Below, piece after piece: positions 8,674 through 17,181 of a DNA stretch of 64,000 bases (the first letter of the stretch is position 1; every line of letters begins with the position of its first letter). Location of the stretch: positions 76,302-140,301 of the forward strand of contig JBAXOT010000001.1 of assembly GCA_037133095.1 (NCBI GenBank), written 5' to 3'. The notes below the pieces were generated by a model that saw only the letters and a list, made by a program, of their open reading frames with translations, was not told the origin of the DNA and searched no databases. Both the position numbers and the translations under genes were made by a program. The DNA comes from CAIMZW01 sp037133095. GTDB lineage: Bacteria; Actinomycetota; Actinomycetes; Nanopelagicales; Nanopelagicaceae.

Positions 8674-9288
8674 CTAGTTGCTGGACTTAGGGAAACCGGA
8701 AATGCCGCGCCAAATAAGGTTTGACACGAGCTCACCTGCATGTTCGCGCGTTATTTTTCCATCGCGCTCCAGCCAATGTCTGGCAGCCGTCTGTGTGGTC
8801 CCGATAATTCCAACAGCCAGCATCATGGAGGCTTCTTTGGACAGACCAGTGTCCAAAGAAATAACTGCACTCAATGCTGCTGCACTGTCATATGTCATGC
8901 GGTTGAGTCGCTCTCGGACCTGAGGCTCGACACTCATGTCGCTTTCGAAGAGTAAGCGAAAGGCTTCACCCTCGTCGTTGATAAAACTGAAGTAGGCATC
9001 CACTGTCGCATGTACTCGATCGCCATTGTCAGAAGTCGACGCGATTGCTTTTTGAATATCGAAGACCAAAGAATCGATGTGGAGATCAAGAACCGCGAGG
9101 TAGAGATCGAGTTTGGAAGGGAAATGTTGGTAGAGAACAGGCTTGCTGACCTTGGCTCGGTCGGCGATCTCATCCATGGCCGCTTGGTGATAGCCAGCCG
9201 CGGTAAAGACCTCCAAGGCTGCGGTCAGTAATTGGGCCCTACGCTCATCACGGGGTAGTCGGCCCCGGGTATTGGTCTCAGTGCTCAT
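8674..9288 (-). CDS. TetR-family transcriptional regulator
   Basis: 204 residues. The N-terminal helix-turn-helix is classic: RRAQLLTAALEVFTAAGYHQ, then MDEIADRAKVSKPVLYQHFP. The C-terminal ligand domain has the pattern of the Rv3208 group. The gene faces away from moeZ across a 161-bp spacer, and DUF3107 follows it, the Rv3206c-Rv3208-Rv3208A arrangement of mycobacteria (recalled). The ligand and targets are unknown. A TACCAT hexamer seven bases before the ATG may be a leaderless promoter. Confidence 0.9.
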   Translation of the reverse strand: MSTETNTRGRLPRDERRAQLLTAALEVFTAAGYHQAAMDEIADRAKVSKPVLYQHFPSKLDLYLAVLDLHIDSLVFDIQKAIASTSDNGDRVHATVDAYFSFINDEGEAFRLLFESDMSVEPQVRERLNRMTYDSAAALSAVISLDTGLSKEASMMLAVGIIGTTQTAARHWLERDGKITREHAGELVSNLIWRGISGFPKSSN

Positions 9289-9449
9289 TAGGGGAATGGT
9301 ACGGCTATTGCGGGGCTACTTGCGAGGAAGTGGCAATTAGGTAGGAGCGGGAATATGCACGAAACTATCGGGGTTGCCCTAACGTACGGTCTTTCGAGCG
9401 TGTTAGAGCCCAAGGGCGAAACGGTAGCAATCAGGGAAATGAGCAGAAC

Positions 9450-10643
9450 GTGAGCGATTTAGCGACACCTAAGGGGTTAGTTTCCCCAGGACCTGAGTTG
9501 ACGGTTGATGAGGTTCGTCGGTACAGCCGGCATTTAATTATTCCAGATGTGGGGATGCTCGGTCAGCGTCGATTAATGAATGCCAAGGTGCTCTGCGTCG
9601 GCGCAGGGGGACTAGGTTCACCCGCTCTGATGTATTTGGCTGCAGCTGGAGTTGGAACCCTCGGAATCGTGGAATTTGATGTAGTGGATGAATCGAACCT
9701 GCAACGTCAGATTATTCATGGTCAATCCGATATTGGTAAAAGTAAAGCCCTCAGCGCCAAAGAATCCATCGCTGAAATCAATCCATACGTCAAGGTTGTG
9801 ATCTATGACGTTCGACTTGATGTGGATAACGTGATGGAAATATTTGCTCAGTACGACTTAATTGTTGATGGCACGGATAATTTTGCGACGAGGTACTTAG
9901 TTAACGATGCCTGCGTACTATTGAAGAAGCCATATGTTTGGGGCTCTATTTATCGCTTCGATGGTCAAGCCAGTGTTTTTTGGGCCGAGTACGGTCCGTG
10001 CTATCGCTGTCTCTACCCGGAACCACCACCGCCAGGAATGGTTCCAAGCTGTGCTGAAGGTGGCGTTTTAGGCGTACTTTGTGCCTCAATCGGAGCCATA
10101 CAAACCACCGAAGCCATCAAATTGATTACGGGTATCGGTGAATCACTTATTGGGAAATTGATGGTCTACGACGCCCTTGAAATGTCTTATCGCAAGATCA
10201 GTGTTCGCAAAGATCCCAACTGTCCGATCTGCGGTGAGCACCCAATTCAGACGGAACTCTTGCCAGATTACGAAGCATTTTGCGGCGTTCTCACGGAAGG
10301 TGCTGCAGCGGCGGCGGCGAACTCCACGATCTCCGTCCTCGAGTTGAAATCAAAAATGGATAACCACGAGGGGTTCCAATTAATTGATGTTCGAGAACCC
10401 AGCGAATGGGACATTGTCCGGATCCCAGGAGCCGTTTTGATTCCAAAGCAAGAGTTCATTAACGGGTCGGCGCTGGAGAAGTTGCGAAACGATGTTCCGA
10501 TAATTTTGCATTGCAAGTCTGGTGTGAGATCTGCCGAGTGCTTGGCCGTGGTGAAGCAAGCCGGGTTTGCCGATGCAACCCACGTTTCCGGTGGAGTAGT
10601 TGCATGGGTGAAGCAGATTGATCCTTCCCTCCCTATTTATTAA
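9450..10643 (+). CDS. moeZ: MoeZ-type adenylyltransferase/sulfurtransferase (ThiF + rhodanese)
   Basis: 397 residues, GTG start. The E1-like ThiF/MoeB domain covers about 1-270 with GAGGLGSPALMYLAAAGVG, the RxxR-type motif ESNLQRQIIHG and DGTDNFATRYLVND. Two CxxC zinc motifs are visible (CYRC, CPIC). The rhodanese domain (about 290-397) has the active-site loop HCKSGVRSAE. Known role: it adenylates and then sulfurates the C-terminal glycine of sulfur carriers such as MoaD or CysO, feeding molybdopterin or cysteine synthesis. No carrier gene is nearby. mshB follows closely. Confidence 0.93.
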   Translation: MSDLATPKGLVSPGPELTVDEVRRYSRHLIIPDVGMLGQRRLMNAKVLCVGAGGLGSPALMYLAAAGVGTLGIVEFDVVDESNLQRQIIHGQSDIGKSKALSAKESIAEINPYVKVVIYDVRLDVDNVMEIFAQYDLIVDGTDNFATRYLVNDACVLLKKPYVWGSIYRFDGQASVFWAEYGPCYRCLYPEPPPPGMVPSCAEGGVLGVLCASIGAIQTTEAIKLITGIGESLIGKLMVYDALEMSYRKISVRKDPNCPICGEHPIQTELLPDYEAFCGVLTEGAAAAAANSTISVLELKSKMDNHEGFQLIDVREPSEWDIVRIPGAVLIPKQEFINGSALEKLRNDVPIILHCKSGVRSAECLAVVKQAGFADATHVSGGVVAWVKQIDPSLPIY

Positions 10644-10675
10644 TGAGTTATCCGGCGAAGAAAGGCACGACTCTC

Positions 10676-11557
10676 ATGACCACTACCCGAAGCTTGCTTC
10701 TCGTTCATGCCCATCCCGATGACGAAACTATTAATAATGGCGCCACCATGGCTAAATATGCAGCCGAAGGGGCAAAGGTCACCTTGGTGACCTGTACTCG
10801 TGGCGAAGAGGGCGAAGTTCTCGTTACCGATTTGGCCCACTTGGCCAGCACTCACAACGACGAACTCGGCGCACATCGTGAAAACGAACTCAAAGCCGCA
10901 ATGGAAATTCTCGGTGTCTCAGATTTTCGCTTTCTAGGTGCGCCTACTCGTCAATGGCGGGATAGCGGAATGATGGGAACAGCGCCCAACGATCGACCTG
11001 ATGTATTTTGGCAGGCAGATCTCACCGAGGCGGCTTTGGAATTGGTCAAAGTAATTCGGGAGGTAAAGCCTCAGGTTCTCATTACCTATGATGAATTCGG
11101 CGGTTATGGTCACCCCGACCATATTCAGGCGCATCGGGTTGCGATGAAGGCAGCAGAGTTAGCTGCGGACCCAGAGATCGGTGAAGGATTACCTTGGGAG
11201 ATTTCTAAGATTTACTGGAATACGATGCCGAAATCGGTCATTCAGGCTGGAATTGAAAAGATGAAAGAGATCGGTTCAGATTTCTTTGGCGTAACTAACG
11301 CTGACGATCTTCCCTTTGTGAAAGATGATGAAATGGCGACGAGCATGATCGATGGCTTGGCATATTCCGAAGCGAAAATGAACGCGATGAAGGCGCACGA
11401 GACTCAGATAACTTTGGATGGTCCTTTTTTTGCGCTCTCAAATAATATTGGAATGAATGTCTGGGGTCACGAGTACTACACGATCGTCAAAGGTGAAACG
11501 GCCGGAGCCAGAGATGACAATGGGCGGGAGACTGACCTTTTTGCAGGCGTTCTATGA
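10676..11557 (+). CDS. mshB: N-acetyl-1-D-myo-inositol-2-amino-2-deoxyglucoside deacetylase (MshB)
   Basis: About 293 residues, PIG-L/LmbE fold. The zinc motif AHPDDE at the N-terminus and GHPDHI (distal histidine) are intact, and the segments VTCTRGEEGEV and RQWRDSGMMGT are typical of MshB rather than Mca. It makes GlcN-Ins, the second step of mycothiol synthesis, in the cytosol. I prefer the ATG at 10676 (AAAGG ten bases upstream). An in-frame ATG at 10643 overlaps the moeZ stop (TAATG) and would add 11 non-conserved residues. It overlaps the next gene (ATGA). Confidence 0.9.
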   Translation: MTTTRSLLLVHAHPDDETINNGATMAKYAAEGAKVTLVTCTRGEEGEVLVTDLAHLASTHNDELGAHRENELKAAMEILGVSDFRFLGAPTRQWRDSGMMGTAPNDRPDVFWQADLTEAALELVKVIREVKPQVLITYDEFGGYGHPDHIQAHRVAMKAAELAADPEIGEGLPWEISKIYWNTMPKSVIQAGIEKMKEIGSDFFGVTNADDLPFVKDDEMATSMIDGLAYSEAKMNAMKAHETQITLDGPFFALSNNIGMNVWGHEYYTIVKGETAGARDDNGRETDLFAGVL

Positions 11558-11877
11558 AAATAATGGGAAAGTTGTTGGCATCATTAGCTTTAGGTGCAGT
11601 TATAGCTTTCTTTGGCATTGTGCTCCACAATGATTTTCCGCCGATTGGTTTAATTCTTGCCTTGTCGGAGACGGCCGTTGGAATCTGGCTGGTCGGAAGA
11701 TATTTCGGCAAACGGGTGTGGAAGTTCTATGCGTTTGTAGCGTGGCTTGCGTTAGTACTTCTTGCCGGAACTAACGGTGCGGGGCACGAAATCTTGGTTT
11801 ACGGGAACACCACCGGCTACCTCTTTTTGGCCGGTGGGCTAGTCCTCTCTTTTATTGCGATTGCCCGCCGCGTTTAG
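11554..11877 (+). CDS. Small integral membrane protein downstream of mshB
   Basis: 107 residues, four predicted membrane helices, no enzymatic motif. Actinobacteria often carry a small DUF6113-like membrane protein right after mshB (Rv1171 in M. tuberculosis, from memory), and position and size fit that. Function unknown. Its start overlaps mshB (ATGA), and its last 26 bp overlap the 3' end of the converging cysS, so both genes share coding DNA at their tails. Confidence 0.75.
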   Translation: MKIMGKLLASLALGAVIAFFGIVLHNDFPPIGLILALSETAVGIWLVGRYFGKRVWKFYAFVAWLALVLLAGTNGAGHEILVYGNTTGYLFLAGGLVLSFIAIARRV

Positions 11878-13282
11878 TCAATTTCCACTCCTGGCCCGTA
11901 GGCGTATCAACAACTTCAACGCCAAGTTCGAGCAACTGATCTCGAAGCAAGTCGCTGCGCGCAAAATCCTTTGCCATGCGGGCTCGGGAGCGAAGCTCGA
12001 GAAGTTCTTGGGTTTCTGACGAAATTGGCGCTCTTGCTGTTGGCTCTCGATCTAAATCGAGCCCAAGGAGGGAATCGATATATAAAAAGATGTCAGCTTT
12101 GTCAGCCGGATCAAAGTCCTGACTCTTTTCGAGAACGCGGAGTCGTTGGATTATTCGAGGAGTATCAAGATCGTCTTTGGCAAAATTCAGGAGTAGTTCA
12201 CACTCGCTTCCGGTTCGAAGCAGGTCGGGGTTGCCCGTAGTCCGCCACAAAGATATCCGCTGTCGCCAACGGGAGATCGTTTCATGTGCGGCGGCAATGG
12301 CGTCCCACGAGAGATCCATTTGGCTGCGATATCTGTTCTCTAGAAAACAAAGTCGAAGCGAAAGTGGATCAAAACCGCGTTCCGGCAGATCCTTAAGTAG
12401 CACTACATTGCCCGCGCTCTTCGACATTTTTCGTCCTTCAAAGAGTAAATGTTCGCCATGTAGCCAAAGGTCTACCGCCTCCTGATTCTCACCACGCGAA
12501 GCGAGATAAGAATTGGACTGCGCACGCTCATTTTCATGGTGAGGAAAGCGAAGGTCGATACCTCCGATATGAAGATCAACGTGGGAATGTAAGTAATGCA
12601 AAGACATCGCAGTGCATTCGATGTGCCAACCCGGAAAGCCAAGACCCCACGGAGAGTTCCAAACCATCTCGGTTCGAGATCCAGCCGCTTTCCAGAGCGC
12701 CCAGTCAGCGTGGAAACGTTTTGCACCACCTTCGACATACTCATATCGATGTCCGGGCTTTAAGGCATCGAGTCGATTTCCACTTATTGCGCCATAACCT
12801 TCGAATGTTTGGGCAGCAAAGTACACAGACCCATCCGCTCCCACGTAAGCATTTCCATTAACTATTAATTGAGAGATGAGTTGGTGCATCAACTCGATGG
12901 AGTCACTGGCGCGAGGGTAGTGGTCTGTGGAATTGATATTGAGTCCAGCTAAATCTGTATGAAAGCGGGCCTCATACTCTCGGGCGATGCTAAAGGGATC
13001 TTGATTTGTGCGTTGGGCTTCGACCAGCATTTTGTCTTCATCTATATTTTCGGACATGTGTCCCACGTCAGTAATGTTTTGGACCACTTCAATCGCGACG
13101 CCGATTATTTTCAAAGATCTGGCCACTAAATCGCCTAGTAAAAAAGTTCGAAGATTACCTACGTGGGCATCGCGGTAAACCGTTGGGCCGCAACAGTAGA
13201 TCCGAACCGAATGTCCGTCAGAGGCAGATACCTCTTTCAGGACGCGACTTTGAGTGTCATAGAGCGAGAGGCCAGTTTTCAT
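11852..13282 (-). CDS. cysS: Cysteine--tRNA ligase
   Basis: About 476 residues, class I synthetase. The zinc-site cysteine and the HIGH-type motif are in YCCGPTVYRDAHVGNLRTF. The other zinc ligands are visible in FPGWHIECTAM and HHENERAQS, and KMSKSAGNVV is the KMSKS loop. The C-terminal DALR-like and anticodon regions are present. MshC, the mycothiol paralogue, lacks the anticodon region, so CysS is the better call despite mshB nearby. The ATG at 13282 overlaps the GNAT stop (ATGA) and follows a GGACGG element; an upstream ATG at 13294 is less likely. The 3' end overlaps the converging membrane gene. Confidence 0.88.
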   Translation of the reverse strand: MKTGLSLYDTQSRVLKEVSASDGHSVRIYCCGPTVYRDAHVGNLRTFLLGDLVARSLKIIGVAIEVVQNITDVGHMSENIDEDKMLVEAQRTNQDPFSIAREYEARFHTDLAGLNINSTDHYPRASDSIELMHQLISQLIVNGNAYVGADGSVYFAAQTFEGYGAISGNRLDALKPGHRYEYVEGGAKRFHADWALWKAAGSRTEMVWNSPWGLGFPGWHIECTAMSLHYLHSHVDLHIGGIDLRFPHHENERAQSNSYLASRGENQEAVDLWLHGEHLLFEGRKMSKSAGNVVLLKDLPERGFDPLSLRLCFLENRYRSQMDLSWDAIAAAHETISRWRQRISLWRTTGNPDLLRTGSECELLLNFAKDDLDTPRIIQRLRVLEKSQDFDPADKADIFLYIDSLLGLDLDREPTARAPISSETQELLELRSRARMAKDFARSDLLRDQLLELGVEVVDTPTGQEWKLTKRGGQSQ

Positions 13283-14232
13283 TGTTCCGTCCATGTCAAA
13301 TAACGATAATTGTGGTGAACCCGAAAATTCATGGTTTGGTACAGCCCAATGGCCACTGAATTCTTAATATCAACCTGTAGCGCTATTTTTGTTGCATCGC
13401 ACTTTTCCGCAATCGCGGCCAGCAATACCTTGCTCAATCCATACCCTCGATATTCGGGCCGAACAAATAGGCGAGAGAGAAAAGCCCAATCTGAGTCTTC
13501 GCTCATACGACCTACCGCCAGCCATTCGTCGGAGTCGGCCCCCCTAAGGGCAAGATATTTGGCAGGGAAGGCATTCATAATGCCAGCACCGCGACCATCG
13601 CCTTGGACGGCCAACCATTGCGGAGTCGCCGATTCGAGAACATCCACGACCATATCTGCAGCCATGGGAACTGTGGGCACCGAAACTTTATCGACGACCA
13701 TTACGTGAGATTCGACCGAGCAGATCCAGCCACGTTCCACTAGGTAGTCATTGAGCTTCTGATACGTCGGCAGGGCCAAATGAAAAGTTGGTGTAAGACC
13801 TCGCTCCTGGTATCGGCGAATTGAATTTTCTACCATCTCTTCGAGGTCATCAAAATTTCCCGAAGTGAGTCCGAAAGGGGCCGGAGCTGTTGGTCGGATC
13901 GAATTTGCCCGATTGGTGAAGCCATCTGAAAGTCGCAGCCGCCAGCCACCAACATCAACGGTTTCCCGAGGGGGCCAAGTGCGCTCTGCAATCTCTTCGA
14001 GTTCTTTTATCCGTAAGCTGAAAGGAGCACCTGTGCCCGCTCGAGATATGACGTTCGGCACAATTCGCCAGGCCACGATATCGCTGGATTGAAAATTCCA
14101 TAGCTCGCCGTTCTTTCGTCGCACGGAATTCACCGTTTCTAACGTTCCCAGAACGTCGCGAAGCCCGTATTCAAGGTCGCGAAGCCGGATGGAGACCCGC
14201 GAACCAACGTCGTGTTGTTCCGGATTTCTCAT
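13279..14232 (-). CDS. GNAT acetyltransferase, Rv0428c/cg3035-like
   Basis: 317 residues. The first ~75 residues look like the small beta (SH3-like) domain that precedes the acetyltransferase in the Rv0428c family (VSIRLRDLEYGLRDVLGTLE; NGELWNFQSSDIVAWRIVP). The GNAT domain then ends with the acetyl-CoA loop FVRPEYRGYGLSKVLLAAIA and the DIKNSVAIGLYQTMNFRVHH signature. The substrate is unknown. It is the first gene of a two-gene unit with cysS. Confidence 0.83.
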   Translation of the reverse strand: MRNPEQHDVGSRVSIRLRDLEYGLRDVLGTLETVNSVRRKNGELWNFQSSDIVAWRIVPNVISRAGTGAPFSLRIKELEEIAERTWPPRETVDVGGWRLRLSDGFTNRANSIRPTAPAPFGLTSGNFDDLEEMVENSIRRYQERGLTPTFHLALPTYQKLNDYLVERGWICSVESHVMVVDKVSVPTVPMAADMVVDVLESATPQWLAVQGDGRGAGIMNAFPAKYLALRGADSDEWLAVGRMSEDSDWAFLSRLFVRPEYRGYGLSKVLLAAIAEKCDATKIALQVDIKNSVAIGLYQTMNFRVHHNYRYLTWTEQ

Positions 14233-14345
14233 GCTGGGAAAATCTCATCTCTCTTGGGTCTAACCTGTGGCTACCTCTGCCGCTCTGAGGTTCTATTCTG
14301 TACCCTGAACCATTGCTGCAACCAGTCCAAAATCTGGAGGAGATC

Positions 14346-14669
14346 GTGACCTACATTATTGCTGAACCTTGTGTCGACGTTAAGGACAAGTCGTGTATCG
14401 AAGAATGTCCCGTTGACTGTATTTATGAGGGTAGTCGGATGCTGTATATCCAGCCTGATGAGTGCGTAGATTGCGGAGCCTGTGAACCCGTGTGCCCCGT
14501 AGAAGCAATCTATTACGAGGATGATGTTCCCTCTCAATGGAAAGAATTTGGTGCGGTCAATAGCGAATTTTTCGTCGAAATCGGCTCACCTGGTGGCGCC
14601 AGCAAAGTTGGTTCTACTGGCAGTGACCACGCAACGGTTGCTGCTCTGCCACTCCCAGCCAGCGAGTAA
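14346..14669 (+). CDS. fdxA: 7Fe ferredoxin (FdxA/FdxC type)
   Basis: 107 residues from a GTG preceded by a strong GGAGGAG at 14335-14341. The first cluster motif is CVDVKDKSCIEECPVDC and the second is CVDCGACEPVCP, the layout of [3Fe-4S][4Fe-4S] actinobacterial ferredoxins, followed by the usual acidic/aromatic tail (DVPSQWKEF). It is a soluble electron carrier. The fdx-dapC order is conserved in mycobacteria (Rv1177-Rv1178, from memory). An earlier in-frame ATG at 14313 lacks a ribosome-binding site. Confidence 0.94.
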   Translation: MTYIIAEPCVDVKDKSCIEECPVDCIYEGSRMLYIQPDECVDCGACEPVCPVEAIYYEDDVPSQWKEFGAVNSEFFVEIGSPGGASKVGSTGSDHATVAALPLPASE

Positions 14670-14699
14670 ACAATCAAACTCCCAGATTTTCCGTGGGAT

Positions 14700-15737
14700 A
14701 TGTTGGCGCCTTACGGTGAGAAGGCGCGCTCACACCCCGATGGGATTATTGATCTCTCACAAGGCACTCCCGTTGACCCGACACCAGATTTTATTCAGCG
14801 CGCGCTCGCCGAATCCGCAAATTCACCCAGCTATCCGGTGACAATCGGAACCCCGGAACTTCGGCAAGCCATGCGAAAGTGGGCCATCGATTATCTCGGG
14901 GCCTCTGGTGAATTTGATGTTCTTCCTACGATTGGATCGAAAGAGTTAGTTGCTTGGTTGCCGACTTTTCTTGAATCAAGGCGGGTGCTGTATCCAAAAA
15001 TCGCCTATCCGACTTACCTGGTGGGCGGAATAATTGCGAAGGCAGAAAATATCGCGGTAGATATTGATGCTCGATCCTGGCCAGATTCTGACCTCGCTTG
15101 GATTAATTCGCCTTCAAACCCCTCTGGGCGGGTTCACAGCCTGAGCGAGTTGCAAGCGGTGATTGATTACTCTCGACGAACGGGCGCTGTCATCGCCAGC
15201 GACGAGTGTTATATAAGTTTTCCGGCCACAAAATCGGCCACCTCAATTTTGAAAGTCGCCGCGGGTCAGAACAGAAATCTTTTAGCAGTTCACTCATTAT
15301 CCAAACGTTCGAACCTTGCTGGTTATCGCGCTGCATTTATTGTGGGAGACCCCGATCTCATCGCCACCATTCGCGAAATTCGCAAGCATGCTGGGCTGAT
15401 GGTGCCCCTACCGGTACAAAGAGCCATGGTTGCGGCCTTGGCTGATGAAAAACATGTCCACACACAATCTGCTAAGTATCAAGCGCGACGAGAGAAACTC
15501 CGGCCAGTTCTAGAAGCCTTGGGTTTTAGGATTGAATTTACTGAAGCTGGCCTTTACCTCTGGGTGACTCGAAATGAGAGTGATTGGACCAGCGTCTCCT
15601 GGCTGGCAGACCGCGGAATATTGGTGACCCCTGGGCATTTCTATGGGCCAGACGGCGCGACCTTTGTTCGGATTGCCTTGACGGCGACCGATGAAAATAT
15701 CGATCACGTCTGTCAACGTTTACAGCTGGATGTATAA
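14700..15737 (+). CDS. dapC: Succinyldiaminopimelate transaminase (start codon problematic)
   Basis: Fold-type I PLP aminotransferase, 345 residues from the first ATG. It matches actinobacterial DapC: HPDGIIDLSQGTPVDPTPDF, the NSPSNPSGRV motif, SDECYISF and the PLP lysine in AVHSLSKRSNLAGYR. Role: lysine and meso-DAP synthesis for peptidoglycan. Oddity: DapC proteins begin LP-x-FPWD just before this point, and here in-frame codons for LPDFPWD sit upstream of the ATG, between it and the ferredoxin stop (14667-14669), with no ATG/GTG/TTG among them. An ATC at 14673 may be the true start. The next gene begins right after the stop. Confidence 0.9.
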   Translation: MLAPYGEKARSHPDGIIDLSQGTPVDPTPDFIQRALAESANSPSYPVTIGTPELRQAMRKWAIDYLGASGEFDVLPTIGSKELVAWLPTFLESRRVLYPKIAYPTYLVGGIIAKAENIAVDIDARSWPDSDLAWINSPSNPSGRVHSLSELQAVIDYSRRTGAVIASDECYISFPATKSATSILKVAAGQNRNLLAVHSLSKRSNLAGYRAAFIVGDPDLIATIREIRKHAGLMVPLPVQRAMVAALADEKHVHTQSAKYQARREKLRPVLEALGFRIEFTEAGLYLWVTRNESDWTSVSWLADRGILVTPGHFYGPDGATFVRIALTATDENIDHVCQRLQLDV

Positions 15738-16709
15738 ATGGGTTATTCGGCTATTTTATTGGTTGGTGGATTTGGCACTCGGCTCCATCCGCTGACAAAG
15801 TCGACGCCAAAGCCAATGCTCAAGGTAGCTGGCGTGCCTTTTCTGGAGCATCAAATTGTGCAAGCTCGGCGTGCAGGAATCTCGGAAATTGTTCTTGCGA
15901 CTTCGTTTATGGCTGAAACATTCGAACCTCACTTTGGCGATGGCTCAAGATTTGGAATCACCATCCGCTATGCAGTTGAAACGAGCGCTCTTGGCACTGG
16001 AGGGGCGATCAAGAATGCTAGCCAACTACTGACTGGCACTGGACCCGTAATTATTTTCAATGGCGATGTATTGAGTGGACACGATTTGGCGGCGCAAATA
16101 TCGTTTCATGAGATGAGCCAAGCAAAGGTAACGCTCTACTTAACCACAGTCGCCGACGCTCGGGCGTATGGCGCCGTGGAACTAGATGACACAAATCGAG
16201 TGCTGGCATTTAACGAGAAAATGGAAAATCCACCAACTAATACGATCAATGCTGGCTGCTATGTATTTGAACGTGAGATTATTTCGCGCATTCCTGAGGG
16301 AAAAGTAGTGAGTGTTGAACGCGAAGTTTTTCCCGAACTCCTTGCCCATCAGGTTCGTGTTATGGGATTTGTGGATCAGGCATATTGGCTCGATATTGGT
16401 ACACCACAAGCCTTGCTAAAGGCTTCTCAGGATCTAGTAACTGGTGCCATCTTCTCAGACGCAACTCCGCTTCACGATGGAGATTTTCTCTGCCTTTCTC
16501 ACACAGAGATTGCGCCATCCGCCACCATCAATCAAGGGACAGTTATCGGGGAAGGTTCTTCGATAGGAATGAGAGCCTCACTATCCGGGTGCATAATCGG
16601 TTCTGGTGTCAAGGTCAATGAAGATTGCATGTTAATAAATTGTTTCGTGGCGGATAATTGTGAAATTCCGGCGGCGACTATCGCCGAATACTCATTCTTT
16701 AATTATTAA
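15738..16709 (+). CDS. Mannose-1-phosphate guanylyltransferase-like sugar nucleotidylyltransferase
   Basis: 323 residues. The N-terminal nucleotidyltransferase domain has the pyrophosphorylase signature LLVGGFGTRLHPLTKSTPKP, ALGTGGAIKNA and FNGDVLSG. The C-terminal ~70 residues are hexapeptide-repeat-like (left-handed beta helix). It matches the actinobacterial GDP-mannose pyrophosphorylase group (Rv3264c-like). With ManB at 22066 it would supply GDP-mannose for surface glycans. Nucleotide and sugar specificity are inferred from relatives. It starts one base after the dapC stop. Confidence 0.83.
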   Translation: MGYSAILLVGGFGTRLHPLTKSTPKPMLKVAGVPFLEHQIVQARRAGISEIVLATSFMAETFEPHFGDGSRFGITIRYAVETSALGTGGAIKNASQLLTGTGPVIIFNGDVLSGHDLAAQISFHEMSQAKVTLYLTTVADARAYGAVELDDTNRVLAFNEKMENPPTNTINAGCYVFEREIISRIPEGKVVSVEREVFPELLAHQVRVMGFVDQAYWLDIGTPQALLKASQDLVTGAIFSDATPLHDGDFLCLSHTEIAPSATINQGTVIGEGSSIGMRASLSGCIIGSGVKVNEDCMLINCFVADNCEIPAATIAEYSFFNY

Positions 16710-16744
16710 TTGGTCACAAATAGCCATTTTTTTCAGCAGCGGAC

Positions 16745-16773
16745 TTGACTAAGAGGCATTACAAGCGTGTAAT
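16745..16773 (+). promoter_or_regulatory. Sigma70-like promoter upstream of whiB2-like gene
   Basis: TTGACT (16745-16750), a 17-bp spacer and TGTAAT (16768-16773) make a good housekeeping-type promoter. Predicted transcription start about 16780, giving a leader of about 75 nt to the preferred ATG at 16858. No intrinsic terminator is seen between it and the preceding gene. Confidence 0.5.
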
Positions 16774-16857
16774 TCACCCAAGCGAATAATGAAAAAATTT
16801 CGCGCACGAGATGTCCTACAAAGTGTTACTCATGAAGAGGTCAGAGGAGAATTGACG

Positions 16858-17133
16858 ATGGCACAGATTCGCCCCTTGAGAACTGAAAGTACACACCCAG
16901 GCGAAGGTGGTTTAGAGCCTTCTTGGCAAGAACATGCACTTTGCGCACAGACCGATCCAGAGGCCTTCTTCCCAGAAAAGGGCGGGTCAACCCGTGAAGC
17001 AAAGCGAGTCTGTCTCTCATGTGACGTTCGTTCCGAGTGCCTCGAATACGCGCTCGCTCATGATGAAAGATTTGGAATTTGGGGTGGGCTTTCAGAACGC
17101 GAACGCCGCCGCCTCAAGCGTCGCTCCGCATAA
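16858..17133 (+). CDS. whiB2: WhiB-family Fe-S regulator, WhiB2/WhmD-like
   Basis: 91 residues. The four cluster cysteines are present (HALCAQTD, then VCLSCDVRSEC), followed by the GIWGG turn and a basic tail (RERRRLKRRSA). The EAFFPEKGGSTREAKR stretch is typical of WhiB2/WhmD, which controls septation in mycobacteria and sporulating streptomycetes. The start is chosen for AGAGGAG at about 16843 with an 8-base spacer. An upstream in-frame ATG at 16789 would add 23 residues (MKKFRARDVLQSV...) without a ribosome-binding site. Confidence 0.92.
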   Translation: MAQIRPLRTESTHPGEGGLEPSWQEHALCAQTDPEAFFPEKGGSTREAKRVCLSCDVRSECLEYALAHDERFGIWGGLSERERRRLKRRSA

Positions 17134-17181
17134 ATCCACTGACTTTCCCTTCCAGACCTACCCTCTAGTAGGTTAAGTCCG

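Noticed and set aside
9379..9406. CTAAC...GTTAG half-sites between TetR and moeZ as a TetR operator
   Set aside because: Only five bases per arm match at 18-base spacing; too weak to call without conservation data.
11852..13282. MshC (mycothiol cysteine ligase) instead of CysS, because mshB is adjacent
   Set aside because: The chain is full length with a C-terminal anticodon-type region and the CysS-like CGPTVY entry; MshC is shorter and lacks these.
16710..16744. Intrinsic terminator after the nucleotidylyltransferase gene (run of seven T)
   Set aside because: No GC-rich stem precedes the T-run.
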